Source: Gammaproteobacteria bacterium 53_120_T64 (GTDB lineage: Bacteria > Pseudomonadota > Gammaproteobacteria > Pseudomonadales > Porticoccaceae). From it: a stretch of DNA of 64,000 nucleotides. The translations under genes and the position numbers were made by a program. How positions within the stretch are numbered: position 1 is the stretch's first letter; each line of letters opens with the position of its first letter. The stretch is from assembly GCA_002162815.1 (NCBI GenBank), contig MAAT01000042.1, positions 62,001 through 126,000 of the forward strand, written 5' to 3'. The notes under the pieces are model-generated. The model saw only the letters and a program-made list of their open reading frames with translations. It made no database searches and was not told the origin of the DNA. Shown here piece after piece: positions 47,728 through 56,702 of this stretch.

Positions 47728-49476
47728 CTAGCCATTGGAGATACCTGGATTATTCACGGCATTAAGCAACACCGGGGTATTCATTTTTTTAATGTTCACT
47801 GTTTTAACATCACGCAGATAGGTCGCCACGGTATCCCAGATTGGCTCACCCGCTGACTGGCTACCCACCGTCGCCCAACCCGCCACTTTGTAGTTTTTCC
47901 CAGCCTGAATTTTCTCGCCATTATCCAGCGTCATTTCGCTAACGCGCTTACCCATCGCTTGCAATGGATCAAAACGATAATCCAGCCCACCGAGACGCAC
48001 CATGTCACCGCCCTGCTGGTAATAGGGGTCGGGGTTGAATAAATTGTCACCGACATCTTCAAGAATCGCCTTTAAATCCTTGCCCGACATTTCTCGCACA
48101 TAGGTTTCGGGATAGGTAATACAGGTTTGGTCGAGCACATGCTCCATGGTGATTGTCTGACCCGGCAATACAGACGTACCCCAACGAAAGCCGGGGGAGA
48201 GAGAAATTTGCACATCATTCACCATTCGCAAAGCGTCGCAAATCACCTGGTCAAAGGTGCCATTAAAATTACCTCGGCGATAGAGTAATTCACCCGCCAC
48301 AGCCAGTGGCGCCTCAAGCTTACTCTGCCAGGGTTTACGCATTGTCTCGATATAGCTCGCCATCGCTGGATCGGCTTTCAGTAAATTAGAAAATACCGGC
48401 AACAATTTATAGTAATAGCCACTCACCCCCTGAGCACCCAATTTAAGATCAAGCACCCCAACAAATTTACCGTTGCAGCCGGCATTGGTAACCAGCGTAA
48501 TACCGTTAGCATTCTTCACCTCAATGGGCGCCGGAATGCCATCGTGAGTATGGCCGCCAAGAATGGCATCAATACCGGTAACCCGAGAGGCCATTTTTAA
48601 ATCGACATCCATACCGTTGTGAGACAGTACAATCACTGCACTGGGTTTTTCCGAGCTGCGTATCTCATCGACCAATTCCTGAAGGTCCCCATCATTAATA
48701 CCGAAGGTCCAGTCGGGAATAAAACGTGATGGATTGGCCACCGGTGTATAGGGGAAGGCCTGCCCGATCACCGCGATGCGATGGCCACCAAGATTTTTCA
48801 TGACATAGGGTTTCAGCGCGTGGCCGCTATCTTCATCGTAGGCCGGTGAGCCATCAAATAAGGCGTCCTCTTTGACTTTGACATTTTGCGCGACGAAATC
48901 GCCCTTGAAGGCAGCAATATTTTCCAACACCTCGCCATCGCGATAGGTGAACTCCCAGTGCCCCGTCATCACGTCAACACCCAGTAAATTACAAGCCGCA
49001 ACCATATCCTTACCGCGCGTCCACAGCGCGGTACCTGAGCCCTGCCAGGTGTCACCGCCATCCAAGAGCAAGGTTTTATCACTACCAAAACCATCGCGCA
49101 AATCATCGATCAAGGTTTTCAAATAGGCAAATCCACCGACCTTGCCGTATTGATTCGCGGCCTCGGTGAAGTTAAGGGAGGTAAAGGCATGGGCCAAATG
49201 ACTCCCCGCGACTATTTTAAAACGCTCGAGTAAACGCGCACCGGTAAGGTGAGGTGCCTTGCCCAGGGCATCGTGAAAGCCCAAATTGACACTGGGCTCA
49301 CGAAAATAAACCGGCTTAAGCTGTGCGTGGGTATCGGTAATATGCAATAAGCGCACATCACCCCTGGCCGGAATATTGTAAAGGCCCTCGTTCGCGGCTC
49401 GACTGTTCAACGGCAATAGGCCCGCAGCACTGGCAAAAGTGAGCAAGCGCAAAAACTCTCGGCGATCAATATTCAT
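47728..49476 (-). CDS. soxB: Sulfur-oxidation protein SoxB (sulfate thiohydrolase)
   Basis: Periplasmic dinuclear manganese enzyme that hydrolyses the terminal sulfone of SoxY-bound thiosulfate to sulfate. The 582-residue product has a Tat-type start (DRREFLRLLTFASAAGLL). The metallophosphoesterase-like domain carries VRLLHITDTHAQLKPVYFRE, LLLDGGDTWQGSGTALWTRG, MTGHWEFTYRD and LGGHTHDGIP, and the 5'-nucleotidase-type C-terminal domain carries CDALRMVNDVQISLSPGFRWGTSVLPGQ and TYPETYVREMSG. The family usually has about 560-580 residues. Confidence 0.97.
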   Translation of the reverse strand: MNIDRREFLRLLTFASAAGLLPLNSRAANEGLYNIPARGDVRLLHITDTHAQLKPVYFREPSVNLGFHDALGKAPHLTGARLLERFKIVAGSHLAHAFTSLNFTEAANQYGKVGGFAYLKTLIDDLRDGFGSDKTLLLDGGDTWQGSGTALWTRGKDMVAACNLLGVDVMTGHWEFTYRDGEVLENIAAFKGDFVAQNVKVKEDALFDGSPAYDEDSGHALKPYVMKNLGGHRIAVIGQAFPYTPVANPSRFIPDWTFGINDGDLQELVDEIRSSEKPSAVIVLSHNGMDVDLKMASRVTGIDAILGGHTHDGIPAPIEVKNANGITLVTNAGCNGKFVGVLDLKLGAQGVSGYYYKLLPVFSNLLKADPAMASYIETMRKPWQSKLEAPLAVAGELLYRRGNFNGTFDQVICDALRMVNDVQISLSPGFRWGTSVLPGQTITMEHVLDQTCITYPETYVREMSGKDLKAILEDVGDNLFNPDPYYQQGGDMVRLGGLDYRFDPLQAMGKRVSEMTLDNGEKIQAGKNYKVAGWATVGSQSAGEPIWDTVATYLRDVKTVNIKKMNTPVLLNAVNNPGISNG

Positions 49477-49539
49477 AGGGGGCTCCGCCGTATTAATCGA
49501 CTATGTTCAGTTTGGTACTTGTGGCTTCGAATTTTCAAC

Positions 49540-49848
49540 TTAGAACGGCATGCCATCTTGCCAATGGGCCTCGGCGTAGTTTGCCTGAAGCAGTGATTTT
49601 TCAGCCTCATTGAGAGCGGCCTTGGCCAGATTTAGACTATGCGCTTTATCACCGGCGGCTAGGGCTACTTCGGCGGCGGCAATCAGCTGGCGTGTCGTGG
49701 TCCATTCAAAACCCTTCGCAGCCACCGTAGTGAGCGTCGCTCGAGCATCCGCCAATATTGGCTTAATATCAGCATCGGCATGTAGCCTACCTGTAGAAAA
49801 CAACGCCATACCCAATACAACAAAAAATAGTATTCGTAATTGAGTCAT
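49540..49848 (-). CDS. soxK: SoxXA-binding protein SoxK
   Basis: Small periplasmic partner that stimulates SoxXA. I chose the ATG at 49848 (102 residues) because it gives a clean signal peptide (LRILFFVVLGMALFSTGRLHA) and has GAGAAAG just upstream; the open frame continues to 49914, overlapping soxA. The mature part, AKGFEWTTTRQLIAAAEVALAAGDKAHSLNLAKAALNEAE, matches the helical hairpin of SoxK/SAXB proteins. It lies between soxA and soxB. Confidence 0.85.
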   Translation of the reverse strand: MTQLRILFFVVLGMALFSTGRLHADADIKPILADARATLTTVAAKGFEWTTTRQLIAAAEVALAAGDKAHSLNLAKAALNEAEKSLLQANYAEAHWQDGMPF

Positions 49849-49891
49849 AGCTTTCTCGCGATTCACAGTAGCCATTATTGCCAAACCGATT

Positions 49892-50770
49892 TTATTTACG
49901 TGAAGAAGGGCCATTAATTTCCAGGCCCTGGCTCATCACCGATTGAAAGTACTCAAGGTTGCGATAAGCCCGGCCCTGCAACGGCAAGGGCATGGCGCGA
50001 ATGTTTTTATTGCAGCCAGCATAGCGACGATGCAAGGTGCCCATCTCCTGCCACTTTCCACGGTAAACGGGAAAGCCGGTGGGATGCCCCAAGGCTGGAC
50101 CGGTGATATCGGCTCGTAGCTTCTGGCCGGACACCAGCATGTGGCAATCGGCACAGGAAAAGTTCAGCTGACCGCGCTTTGCATAAAAGAATTTTTTGCC
50201 TTCAAGGTATGCCTGGTATGCCTCTTTATTGGCTACCGCAACAGCAAATACATTACCCGCCGAGGTGCTCGCCATATAGGCCGATAAGGCCGCCATCGGG
50301 CCCTTTTTATAGGCCAGCGGCTGTTCTCCATTCGTCTCCCGACAATCATTAATTGCCAGCTCCAAGCTTATGACCTGGCCTTTTTTATTATCAAAGTAGG
50401 GGTAGTTTTGACGAATACCCTCACCACCATTGGCAAAACAATCGGCGTACGTTTTACCATTGGCAAAGCGCACTGCAAACAAGGCTTCACCTTCATCCAC
50501 TGCGAACTCGTAGGGCGGGAAGTCTTCCATTTCTAGCCACTGCTCACGAGAGTCAGCATCGATAGCATAGACACCATTTTTGTATTCTGAAAATTCAATC
50601 TTAGGGAAACGTGTTTTGTAATAGGCCTTGAAGTCATTAATGTCCCGCTGCACCATCGACTGATAATCGAGACCTTGTTCAGCATCAGCGCCAGCAAACC
50701 CACTAAAGGCCAGCAGACAGTACAGCGCGAAGCCAAGGTTTGTTTTTTTATTGACGATTAACGACCTCAT
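49892..50770 (-). CDS. soxA: Cytochrome c SoxA, mono-heme type
   Basis: Catalytic subunit of SoxXA, which couples thiosulfate to the SoxY cysteine in the periplasm. A signal peptide covers about residues 1-28. There is a single CXXCH heme site at 206-210 (CADCH) and the active-site cysteine C253 in RRYAGCNKN. Where di-heme SoxA carries its first heme, this protein has C111 (CFANGGEGIRQNYPY) and C143 (NDCRETNGE), which form a disulfide in the mono-heme proteins known from Starkeya. The ribosome site is AAGGAAG. 292 residues. Confidence 0.96.
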   Translation of the reverse strand: MRSLIVNKKTNLGFALYCLLAFSGFAGADAEQGLDYQSMVQRDINDFKAYYKTRFPKIEFSEYKNGVYAIDADSREQWLEMEDFPPYEFAVDEGEALFAVRFANGKTYADCFANGGEGIRQNYPYFDNKKGQVISLELAINDCRETNGEQPLAYKKGPMAALSAYMASTSAGNVFAVAVANKEAYQAYLEGKKFFYAKRGQLNFSCADCHMLVSGQKLRADITGPALGHPTGFPVYRGKWQEMGTLHRRYAGCNKNIRAMPLPLQGRAYRNLEYFQSVMSQGLEINGPSSRK

Positions 50771-50799
50771 TACACTCTTCCTTTTCGAAGCCTAGGAAA

Positions 50800-51099
50800 T
50801 TACTTAATGGCAGCCTCACCTGTTGCCGTAGCACCCGAAATATCCAGCCAGGTAATGGTAATCTTTTCGCCAGGCAGCCCTCCTTTAAAACTAAAGGCGA
50901 TATAGGGGTCTTTCGACACCGCCTGACCCACTTCCGCATGAAACACCCGCTGACCCCTGTAACTGGCCGACACTTGCGTAATGTAGAGTGCGGGAATCAC
51001 ATTCCCCCCCTCATCTTTACGCCGCCCTGTTTCCATCGGGTGCTTAATCAACATTTTAACTTTGGTGATGTCTTTTTTAACTTTTGCTTTAATTTTCAT
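50800..51099 (-). CDS. soxZ: Sulfur-carrier complex protein SoxZ
   Basis: Non-catalytic partner of SoxY in the SoxYZ carrier. The 99-residue protein lacks a signal peptide, as usual, because it is co-exported with SoxY. Conserved stretches are IKHPMETGRRKDEGGNVIPALYI and the Ig-like strand LPGEKITITWLDISG. It lies 58 bases after soxY. Confidence 0.96.
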   Translation of the reverse strand: MKIKAKVKKDITKVKMLIKHPMETGRRKDEGGNVIPALYITQVSASYRGQRVFHAEVGQAVSKDPYIAFSFKGGLPGEKITITWLDISGATATGEAAIK

Positions 51100-51157
51100 T
51101 GTTCAACACCTGCCTGTTTAGGCCGTAACAAAAATAGTTATTTAAGCGCACGGCCCA

Positions 51158-51619
51158 CTACCCGCCACAGCCGCCAATAGTGACCTTAACTTCTTGTTGC
51201 ACACGGTGTAGCTTGCCACCCGACTCCACCACCGCAACCAGATTCGACGTTTCGCCCATGCGAATACGAATCGAGACATCCGCGACATTGAGGGGGCCGA
51301 GGTTAAACGTCGCCGCCAGTGGCGAGGGATTTTTCTCGACGAATAAACTAATACTTTTAACATCGGGCAAGTCCGTTTTAACAGTGACCGGAACCACGGA
51401 TCCATTTTCAGCAATCGCCGGCGCCTTTAATTTAATCGCCTGACTGTCGACAATATCTAAACCGGGGTATTTATTCTTAAATGCCCCATCGAGTGTCTCC
51501 GCTTGAAAGGCCCTTTCATTCCAGCCGGAAAAAGCCAGGCGCGGAAAACTGGTGGCGGCCACAATACAGGCCGCCGCTTTACATAAACTCGCTAAAAAAT
51601 ATCTTCGCTTCATCTGCAT
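51158..51619 (-). CDS. soxY: Sulfur-carrier protein SoxY
   Basis: Covalent carrier of sulfur intermediates. The 153-residue precursor has a Tat-type signal (KRRYFLASLCKAAACIVAATS) and ends in GGCGG with the substrate-binding cysteine C151, the hallmark of SoxY. Central segments IVDSQAIKLKAPAIAENGSVVPVTV and NPSPLAATFNLGPLNVADVSIRIRMGETSNLVAV are typical of the Ig-like fold. Confidence 0.97.
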   Translation of the reverse strand: MQMKRRYFLASLCKAAACIVAATSFPRLAFSGWNERAFQAETLDGAFKNKYPGLDIVDSQAIKLKAPAIAENGSVVPVTVKTDLPDVKSISLFVEKNPSPLAATFNLGPLNVADVSIRIRMGETSNLVAVVESGGKLHRVQQEVKVTIGGCGG

Positions 51620-51681
51620 ATTTTTCCATCCACTGTCATACCATCACTATCAGTTTTTAAAGCATCTCTAAAGCACTGCTT

Positions 51682-52047
51682 TCACAAGGTATATAAATAC
51701 TCCACCACCGCGCCAACTTCTTCCTTTGAGAGTATTGCGTGGCTACCAAAGGGCGGCATTATGGTTTTCTGGTTGCGTTTTCTGGCATCAAAAACCTGCT
51801 TATACAGTTTTTCTTTATCGGGAAATCGCAGCTTCATCATCATTAAGGGCGGGCCAGTGGTACCCATCAAGGTGCCACCAGCGATCACATGACAGGACAG
51901 GCAATTGCCTTTTTTTCGATCGAAGGTGAGCACCTTTCCCGCTTCAACGGCCCTTGACTCTGCCCAAAGCACAGGTATCCCAGTGCCAATAAATAAACCC
52001 ATCAAACATGCCGTTATTTTTATCATCTTCTTGTTGAAATACAGCAT
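51682..52047 (-). CDS. soxX: Cytochrome c SoxX
   Basis: Electron-accepting partner of SoxA. I chose the ATG at 52047 (121 residues) because GAGGAGG lies 4-10 bases upstream; the open frame extends further to 52137 within soxD. Signal peptide about 1-29, one heme site CLSCH (49-53), and a likely methionine ligand M97 (TIMPPFG). Typical SoxX ending VGAVVEYLYTL. Forty-three bases separate it from soxD. Confidence 0.94.
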   Translation of the reverse strand: MLYFNKKMIKITACLMGLFIGTGIPVLWAESRAVEAGKVLTFDRKKGNCLSCHVIAGGTLMGTTGPPLMMMKLRFPDKEKLYKQVFDARKRNQKTIMPPFGSHAILSKEEVGAVVEYLYTL

Positions 52048-52090
52048 TGCCCCTCCTCTTTCTGCGGAATAAATACTCCGAACATTCTGT

Positions 52091-53140
52091 TTAACGACTT
52101 TTCTCAAGCATATAGTCCACGGCAGCTTTAACGGCACTATCGTCTAGCTGGGCCCGCCCCCCTTTTGCCGGCATCGCGCCACTTTCGCCCTGAAAGCCCT
52201 CTAGGGCATGCTGATAAATAAGCGCTTTATCCTGTTGACTACGTTCCCGCCAGTCATCGCGATCACCGGTAATCGGTGCGCCGGCAACACCATTGCCGTG
52301 GCAAATTTTGCAGGCGCTGTCGTGTATGCTTTTACCCACCGCGTCAACCTCACTACCGCCTGCTTCAGCCTCTTCTCTGTAAGCGCGGGCATCGGTTCCG
52401 CCCTCTTTAATATGGACAGACGGCGTTATGCCGGCGATCACTTCAAGCCATTTTATCGTTGCTAAATCGATGCAGTTATTCCAACAGCGAGGGTTGCTAA
52501 CATCGGGGCGATCATCCACAAAAAAGCCGTCTTTATTGGGCATTTCTATTGCTTTGAAACTCTCGCGGTTGAGTATGAAATCAGCGTTGACCAAATCATT
52601 GAGATTGAGAACGTAGGCGGTAATGGCGTACACCTCGTCAACGGCCAGTGACTGCGGTGCCGGGAAGGGCATAGCACGACGAATGTAATCCCACAGTGTT
52701 GAGGCGTAAGGCCAGTAGCTGCCCACGGTTTTATCCGGTCGTTGCTGGTTTAACGTACCCATACCGCCAGCCAGTTTTGGCCAGCGGCCCTCACCCTCGC
52801 CAAAGGTACCGTGGCAACTGGCACATTTGGCGTCGTAAAGTAATTCCCCATCTTCTACCGAGCCCTCGCCTTCGGGTAGGCCCAGGCCATCGGGACGAAC
52901 ATCGATATCCCAGCCGGCAATTTGCGCCGGCGTGGCAGTCTCACCGAGGTCAAAGCGTTGCGGGTTTTCATCTCTCGTATTTGCAGTGGCTACGGCCGCA
53001 AATAGCTGTTGTTGCCCCGTGCTCGAGCCGCTATCAGCGCTGGCAGTATCGCTCGAACAGCCTTCCGCGATTAGCAATACGAGTAATGTCACGAGGCCGG
53101 CAACACGACTCACGGCGATTGAATTAAAGCATCTGCACAT
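52091..53140 (-). CDS. soxD: SoxD, di-heme cytochrome c of sulfane dehydrogenase
   Basis: Electron-transfer subunit of SoxCD, which oxidises the sulfane sulfur on SoxY. Start at ATG 53140 (349 residues) with GGAAG about 7 bases upstream, overlapping the soxC stop by 17 bases. Two heme sites: CASCH (106-110) and CKICH (277-281). The hydrophobic start VAGLVTLLVLLIAEGCSSD ends in a lipobox-like cysteine at residue 28, with an unusual Glu at -2, so the protein may be a lipoprotein rather than freely periplasmic. N-terminal cytochrome domain plus C-terminal cytochrome domain is the SoxD plan. Confidence 0.92.
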   Translation of the reverse strand: MCRCFNSIAVSRVAGLVTLLVLLIAEGCSSDTASADSGSSTGQQQLFAAVATANTRDENPQRFDLGETATPAQIAGWDIDVRPDGLGLPEGEGSVEDGELLYDAKCASCHGTFGEGEGRWPKLAGGMGTLNQQRPDKTVGSYWPYASTLWDYIRRAMPFPAPQSLAVDEVYAITAYVLNLNDLVNADFILNRESFKAIEMPNKDGFFVDDRPDVSNPRCWNNCIDLATIKWLEVIAGITPSVHIKEGGTDARAYREEAEAGGSEVDAVGKSIHDSACKICHGNGVAGAPITGDRDDWRERSQQDKALIYQHALEGFQGESGAMPAKGGRAQLDDSAVKAAVDYMLEKSR

Positions 53141-54476
53141 TGCGTACACTTCCATCGGCTTCGACGCGCCAGGTGTGAATGGCATTCTTGTGGTAGATGG
53201 AGTTGACGCCGCGCTGCTCTCGCAACTGGCGCAAGGTCGGTTGCACATAACCTGTTTCATCGAGCGCTCGGCTTTGCAGTAGCAGGGGCCCACCCGGCCA
53301 CTTAAAACGATAGCCAAAACGGGTCAGCGATTTTGACATCACCATGCCCTTGAGCGCTGCATTCAGCCAACTCACACCGCCATCAAAAGAAATATCGACC
53401 GCTTTAACCCTGCCCCGGCCCGACCACGCCAAACCTTCAATTTCATACCACCCCGCTTCTTGCCAGGGCCTCTCTGGGCATGGCGAGGTGATCACCGAAT
53501 TACATTCCTGCACAAAAGTGAATTTACGCGCCCGTCCATCGGCCATTAGGTCGGTGTACTTCGAAGTTTCCTCGCGCATCTGCCAGGGCTGGTTACCCAC
53601 TTCGATCCGGCGCAGCCACTTAACACTGGTATTGCCTTCCCAACCGGGGTTCAGTAAGCGTACGGGGTAGCCCTGCTCGGGCCGCAACGCTTCACCATTT
53701 TGAGCGTAGACCACCAAGGTATCGTCCAGGGCTTTTTCGATGGGGATACTGCGCGCCATAGCCGCACCATCGGCACCCTCTGCCAGTAGCCATTTGCCCT
53801 CGGGCTTAACGCCCACCTCGGCCAATAGGGTCGACAGGCGCACCCCCGTCCATTCACAACACGACAACATACCGTGGGTAAATTGTAGGCCCGCCATTTG
53901 CGGCCCCTTCCACTCCATACCCCCATTGGCAGGGCATTCGATAAATTTGATGTCTGAAACACTGGGAAAGCGCTGTAACGCCTGCATGGTGAAAATCAGT
54001 GGCCGCTCAACCAAGCCGTGAATCATCAGCCGATGCTGCTCCGGGTCAATCTCAGGCACACCGGCGTGATAGCGCTCAAACACCAGTCCGTTGGGAGTGA
54101 TCAAGCCCTTCAGGTTCTGCAGTGGAGTCATGCTAATGGAGGAGATTGATTCCGCGGTCAGCCAAGGCACAGTGCGTCTCAGCACATCTTTTTCATAGGC
54201 TGAGGGCTCGCCATAGGGCTTGCTCACGACACCTCTACCGAGAGACCTTGTCCAAGGGGGAACCAAGGGCGGTAAAGACCCGGCAGCTGTCACCGCGACA
54301 GCCTGGCCTGTCGCCGCAGCACCACCGATGGCGAGCAGGCCCTTTAAAAAGCCGCGTCGATCGCTAGCCTTTAGCGATTCAGCCTCAGCAGCCAGCGCTT
54401 GCAAACTGGGCGGCGCCTTATCTCTGGCCCCAGCGACTCTTACTTGACGCCTACTCGCCTGATCAGAACCCGACAT
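53124..54476 (-). CDS. soxC: SoxC, molybdenum subunit of sulfane dehydrogenase
   Basis: Molybdopterin enzyme of the sulfite oxidase family; SoxC with SoxD withdraws electrons from the sulfane sulfur of SoxY-cysteine persulfide. The 450-residue precursor has a Tat signal (DRRGFLKGLLAIGGAAATG, RR at 40-41). The molybdenum-binding cysteine is C181 in IKFIECPANGG. The Mo-co dimerisation domain follows (ITSPCPERPWQEAGWYEIEG, VKAVDISFDGGVSWLNAAL). A stretch of 40 residues before the twin arginines is longer than usual. It is the first gene of the sox run. Confidence 0.95.
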   Translation of the reverse strand: MSGSDQASRRQVRVAGARDKAPPSLQALAAEAESLKASDRRGFLKGLLAIGGAAATGQAVAVTAAGSLPPLVPPWTRSLGRGVVSKPYGEPSAYEKDVLRRTVPWLTAESISSISMTPLQNLKGLITPNGLVFERYHAGVPEIDPEQHRLMIHGLVERPLIFTMQALQRFPSVSDIKFIECPANGGMEWKGPQMAGLQFTHGMLSCCEWTGVRLSTLLAEVGVKPEGKWLLAEGADGAAMARSIPIEKALDDTLVVYAQNGEALRPEQGYPVRLLNPGWEGNTSVKWLRRIEVGNQPWQMREETSKYTDLMADGRARKFTFVQECNSVITSPCPERPWQEAGWYEIEGLAWSGRGRVKAVDISFDGGVSWLNAALKGMVMSKSLTRFGYRFKWPGGPLLLQSRALDETGYVQPTLRQLREQRGVNSIYHKNAIHTWRVEADGSVRNVQML

Positions 54477-54667
54477 TTACAGTCCTCGCCTTGCTTTCAC
54501 ATACTGCGCCTTGTCGCTCTAGGAGCAGGGCCGAAACAAAACCTCAATTGCATAAACAACCCTGGCAGGCGATACGACGACAAATATATATTATTTTATT
54601 CTAATATAGCCTCTTTTAAGAATTTCACCCAAATGCACAGCCAGTAGCGAGCGCCGTGAAAAGCTCG

Positions 54668-55249
54668 TCACTGCTCCGCCAGCGCCTCGACAATTACCGC
54701 CACCAACAACTGATGCACGGCCTTGTATTCGTCAAGGTCAGCGAGCGGCGCACGAATGCCCACATAAATTTTCGCGGGCTCAGCCGCCAAGCCATAAACA
54801 GACATCGCATAGGGGCACAACACGAGGTGGTGTGGATTTTCCTCCACCAGACGATGGGCCAGATTGGCCTTACAAAACAGTAAGACCTTGGCATCGCTGT
54901 AGACCACTCGCCCGCCAATGGTTGCGGCGGTGCGCGCCAACATCGAGTCTGCCTGTGAAACATAGCTAATCACCATGCCACGCGCCTCAATCGCCTCGAC
55001 CAAGCTTTCTGCGACATCATCAAATTCGGCATTTACCGAATACACCCATGCCGCCGCTGTGATAACAGGCTTGAACTCGCCGAGACTATTTTCGGCCAAA
55101 ATAACGCGCGGTAGCAGGGCCAAAAACAGCAGTGCCAGCAGTGGATAAACGATCAGATATTGCGTCTGCGAGCATGACTGCTCAACGCTATTGTTATTGT
55201 TATTGTTATTGTTGAACGGAATTACGCCTCTCCTGTTCACCGTGCTCAC
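54668..55249 (-). CDS. DUF302 domain protein with membrane anchor
   Basis: A 193-residue protein. After a short head with eight consecutive asparagines lies a hydrophobic segment (about 31-51, YLIVYPLLALLFLALLPRVI) and then a DUF302-like domain (about 70-190: VYSVNAEFDDVAESLVEAIE, PYAMSVYGLAAEPAKIYVGI). DUF302 proteins often accompany sox genes; a role in sulfur transfer or periplasmic sensing is not established. It stands 191 bases upstream of soxC on the same strand, so co-transcription is possible. Confidence 0.8.
   Translation of the reverse strand: MSTVNRRGVIPFNNNNNNNNSVEQSCSQTQYLIVYPLLALLFLALLPRVILAENSLGEFKPVITAAAWVYSVNAEFDDVAESLVEAIEARGMVISYVSQADSMLARTAATIGGRVVYSDAKVLLFCKANLAHRLVEENPHHLVLCPYAMSVYGLAAEPAKIYVGIRAPLADLDEYKAVHQLLVAVIVEALAEQ
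55190..55213 (-). repeat. Hexanucleotide tandem repeat (4 x AACAAT) in the DUF302 gene
   Basis: Four perfect copies of AACAAT on the minus strand encode eight asparagines at about residues 13-20 of the DUF302 protein. Unit length is a multiple of three, so changes in copy number would alter the asparagine run without a frameshift. Confidence 0.9.
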
Positions 55250-55366
55250 GCGGGCCCAGCCGCTGTTAGACGCCGGCTCAGCCAGCGTAACTAATAGCTT
55301 AGTTCAGAATTGGCAGAGCGCGCCCGCAATAGCAGGCGAGAGAATAGCCGTTATTGCAGGCGAACT

Positions 55367-56563
55367 TTAGCTCGCTAAAACCGCCGTAATCGATTGCGCC
55401 AAGTAATCAATATTCGACTGCGCAATACCGGCAATGTTGACGCGACTGGAGCCAACCATATAAATACTAAATTGCTCTCGCAACTGATCCACTTGGGCGA
55501 CGCTTAAACCGAGGAAGGAAAACATACCGTGCTGCTTGGCAATAAAAGAGAAATCTCGATCGGCGCCCTGACCATGAAGCTTATCAACCAACAATACGCG
55601 CAGCTGATTAATGCGGTCGCGCATTGCGGACAGCTCGCTTTCCCAGTCTTGACGCAGGGCCGCATCAGCGAGGATTTCGCCGACAATGGCACCGCCGTGG
55701 GAGGGCGGCATCGAGTAATTACCCCGCACCACATTATTAATGTGGGTCAGCGCGGCATCGGCCTGAGTCGGGTTGTTGCCCAGTACGGACAGACTGCCCA
55801 CTCGCTCACGGTAAAGTCCGAAGTTTTTCGAACAGGAGCTAGCCACCAGCAATTCAGGCAAATGCTGCGCCATGTAGCGCACGCCATAGGCATCTTCATC
55901 GAGACCACGACCAAAGCCCTGATAAGCCAGGTCAATAAAGGGCAAAAAACCGTTCTTGTCGGCCAACTCGGTCAGCGCCCGCCACTGCTCTTCGCTGAGG
56001 TCGGCACCACAGGGGTTGTGACAACAGCCATGCAATAAAACAATGTCGCCGCGCCCGACATTCGCCAGCGCCGACATCATTTCATCAAATTTAATGCCCT
56101 CACTACCCGCCTCGTAATAGGGGTACTCGGCCAGTTTTAAACCCGCATTGCCCAAAAGGGGCAGGTGGTTCGCCCAAGTCGGGTCACTGACCCAAACCGT
56201 GGCATTTTCAGAACAGCGCTTGAGAAACTCGGCGCCGACACGCAGGGCACCACAACCGCCGGGGGTCAGTACCGTGCGTACGCGATCGGCCTGTAATACC
56301 GCGTGCTGGGCGCCAAAAATCAGTTCGCGAATACCGCTATTAAATTCTACGGGGCCTGCGGGGCCAATATAGGCCTTGCTGATCTCGCTCTGAAAACAGC
56401 GCTGCTCCGCCGCCTTAACTGCAGCCATAATGGGCGTCAGACCGGACTCATCTTTGTACACACCCACGCCAAGGTCGACCTTGCGGGGATTACTGTCTTG
56501 ATTCGCCAGGGCAATCAGGCCAAGAATGGGATCGGGAGCAAGCGCATTGAGCGACGAGAACAT
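55367..56563 (-). CDS. Aromatic/aspartate aminotransferase (TyrB/AspC family)
   Basis: PLP enzyme of fold type I that transfers amino groups between glutamate/2-oxoglutarate and aspartate or aromatic amino acids. The 398-residue protein starts MFSSLNALAPDPILGLIALANQDSNPRKVDLGVGVYKDE, and has HGCCHNPCGADLSEEQWRAL, the PLP-lysine motif SSCSKNFGLYRERVGSLS and the C-terminal SFIAKQHGMFSFLGLS. Sequence alone does not decide between tyrB and aspC specificity. Confidence 0.93.
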   Translation of the reverse strand: MFSSLNALAPDPILGLIALANQDSNPRKVDLGVGVYKDESGLTPIMAAVKAAEQRCFQSEISKAYIGPAGPVEFNSGIRELIFGAQHAVLQADRVRTVLTPGGCGALRVGAEFLKRCSENATVWVSDPTWANHLPLLGNAGLKLAEYPYYEAGSEGIKFDEMMSALANVGRGDIVLLHGCCHNPCGADLSEEQWRALTELADKNGFLPFIDLAYQGFGRGLDEDAYGVRYMAQHLPELLVASSCSKNFGLYRERVGSLSVLGNNPTQADAALTHINNVVRGNYSMPPSHGGAIVGEILADAALRQDWESELSAMRDRINQLRVLLVDKLHGQGADRDFSFIAKQHGMFSFLGLSVAQVDQLREQFSIYMVGSSRVNIAGIAQSNIDYLAQSITAVLAS

Positions 56564-56702
56564 AACAGCCTCAGGAAATTTTCATTAACAAACGAGCGGC
56601 CAGCGGTAGCTGGCTCGAAGGCGGCTATTGTAGCGACAAAGGGTATTGGCTGAGAAGGCTTAAGTCATCGGCATGCCACATAAGTCGGCATTAACAAGGT
56701 TA

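Noticed and set aside
55190-55213. Short tandem repeat as a possible CRISPR
   Set aside because: Six-base units without spacers; a coding microsatellite, not an array.
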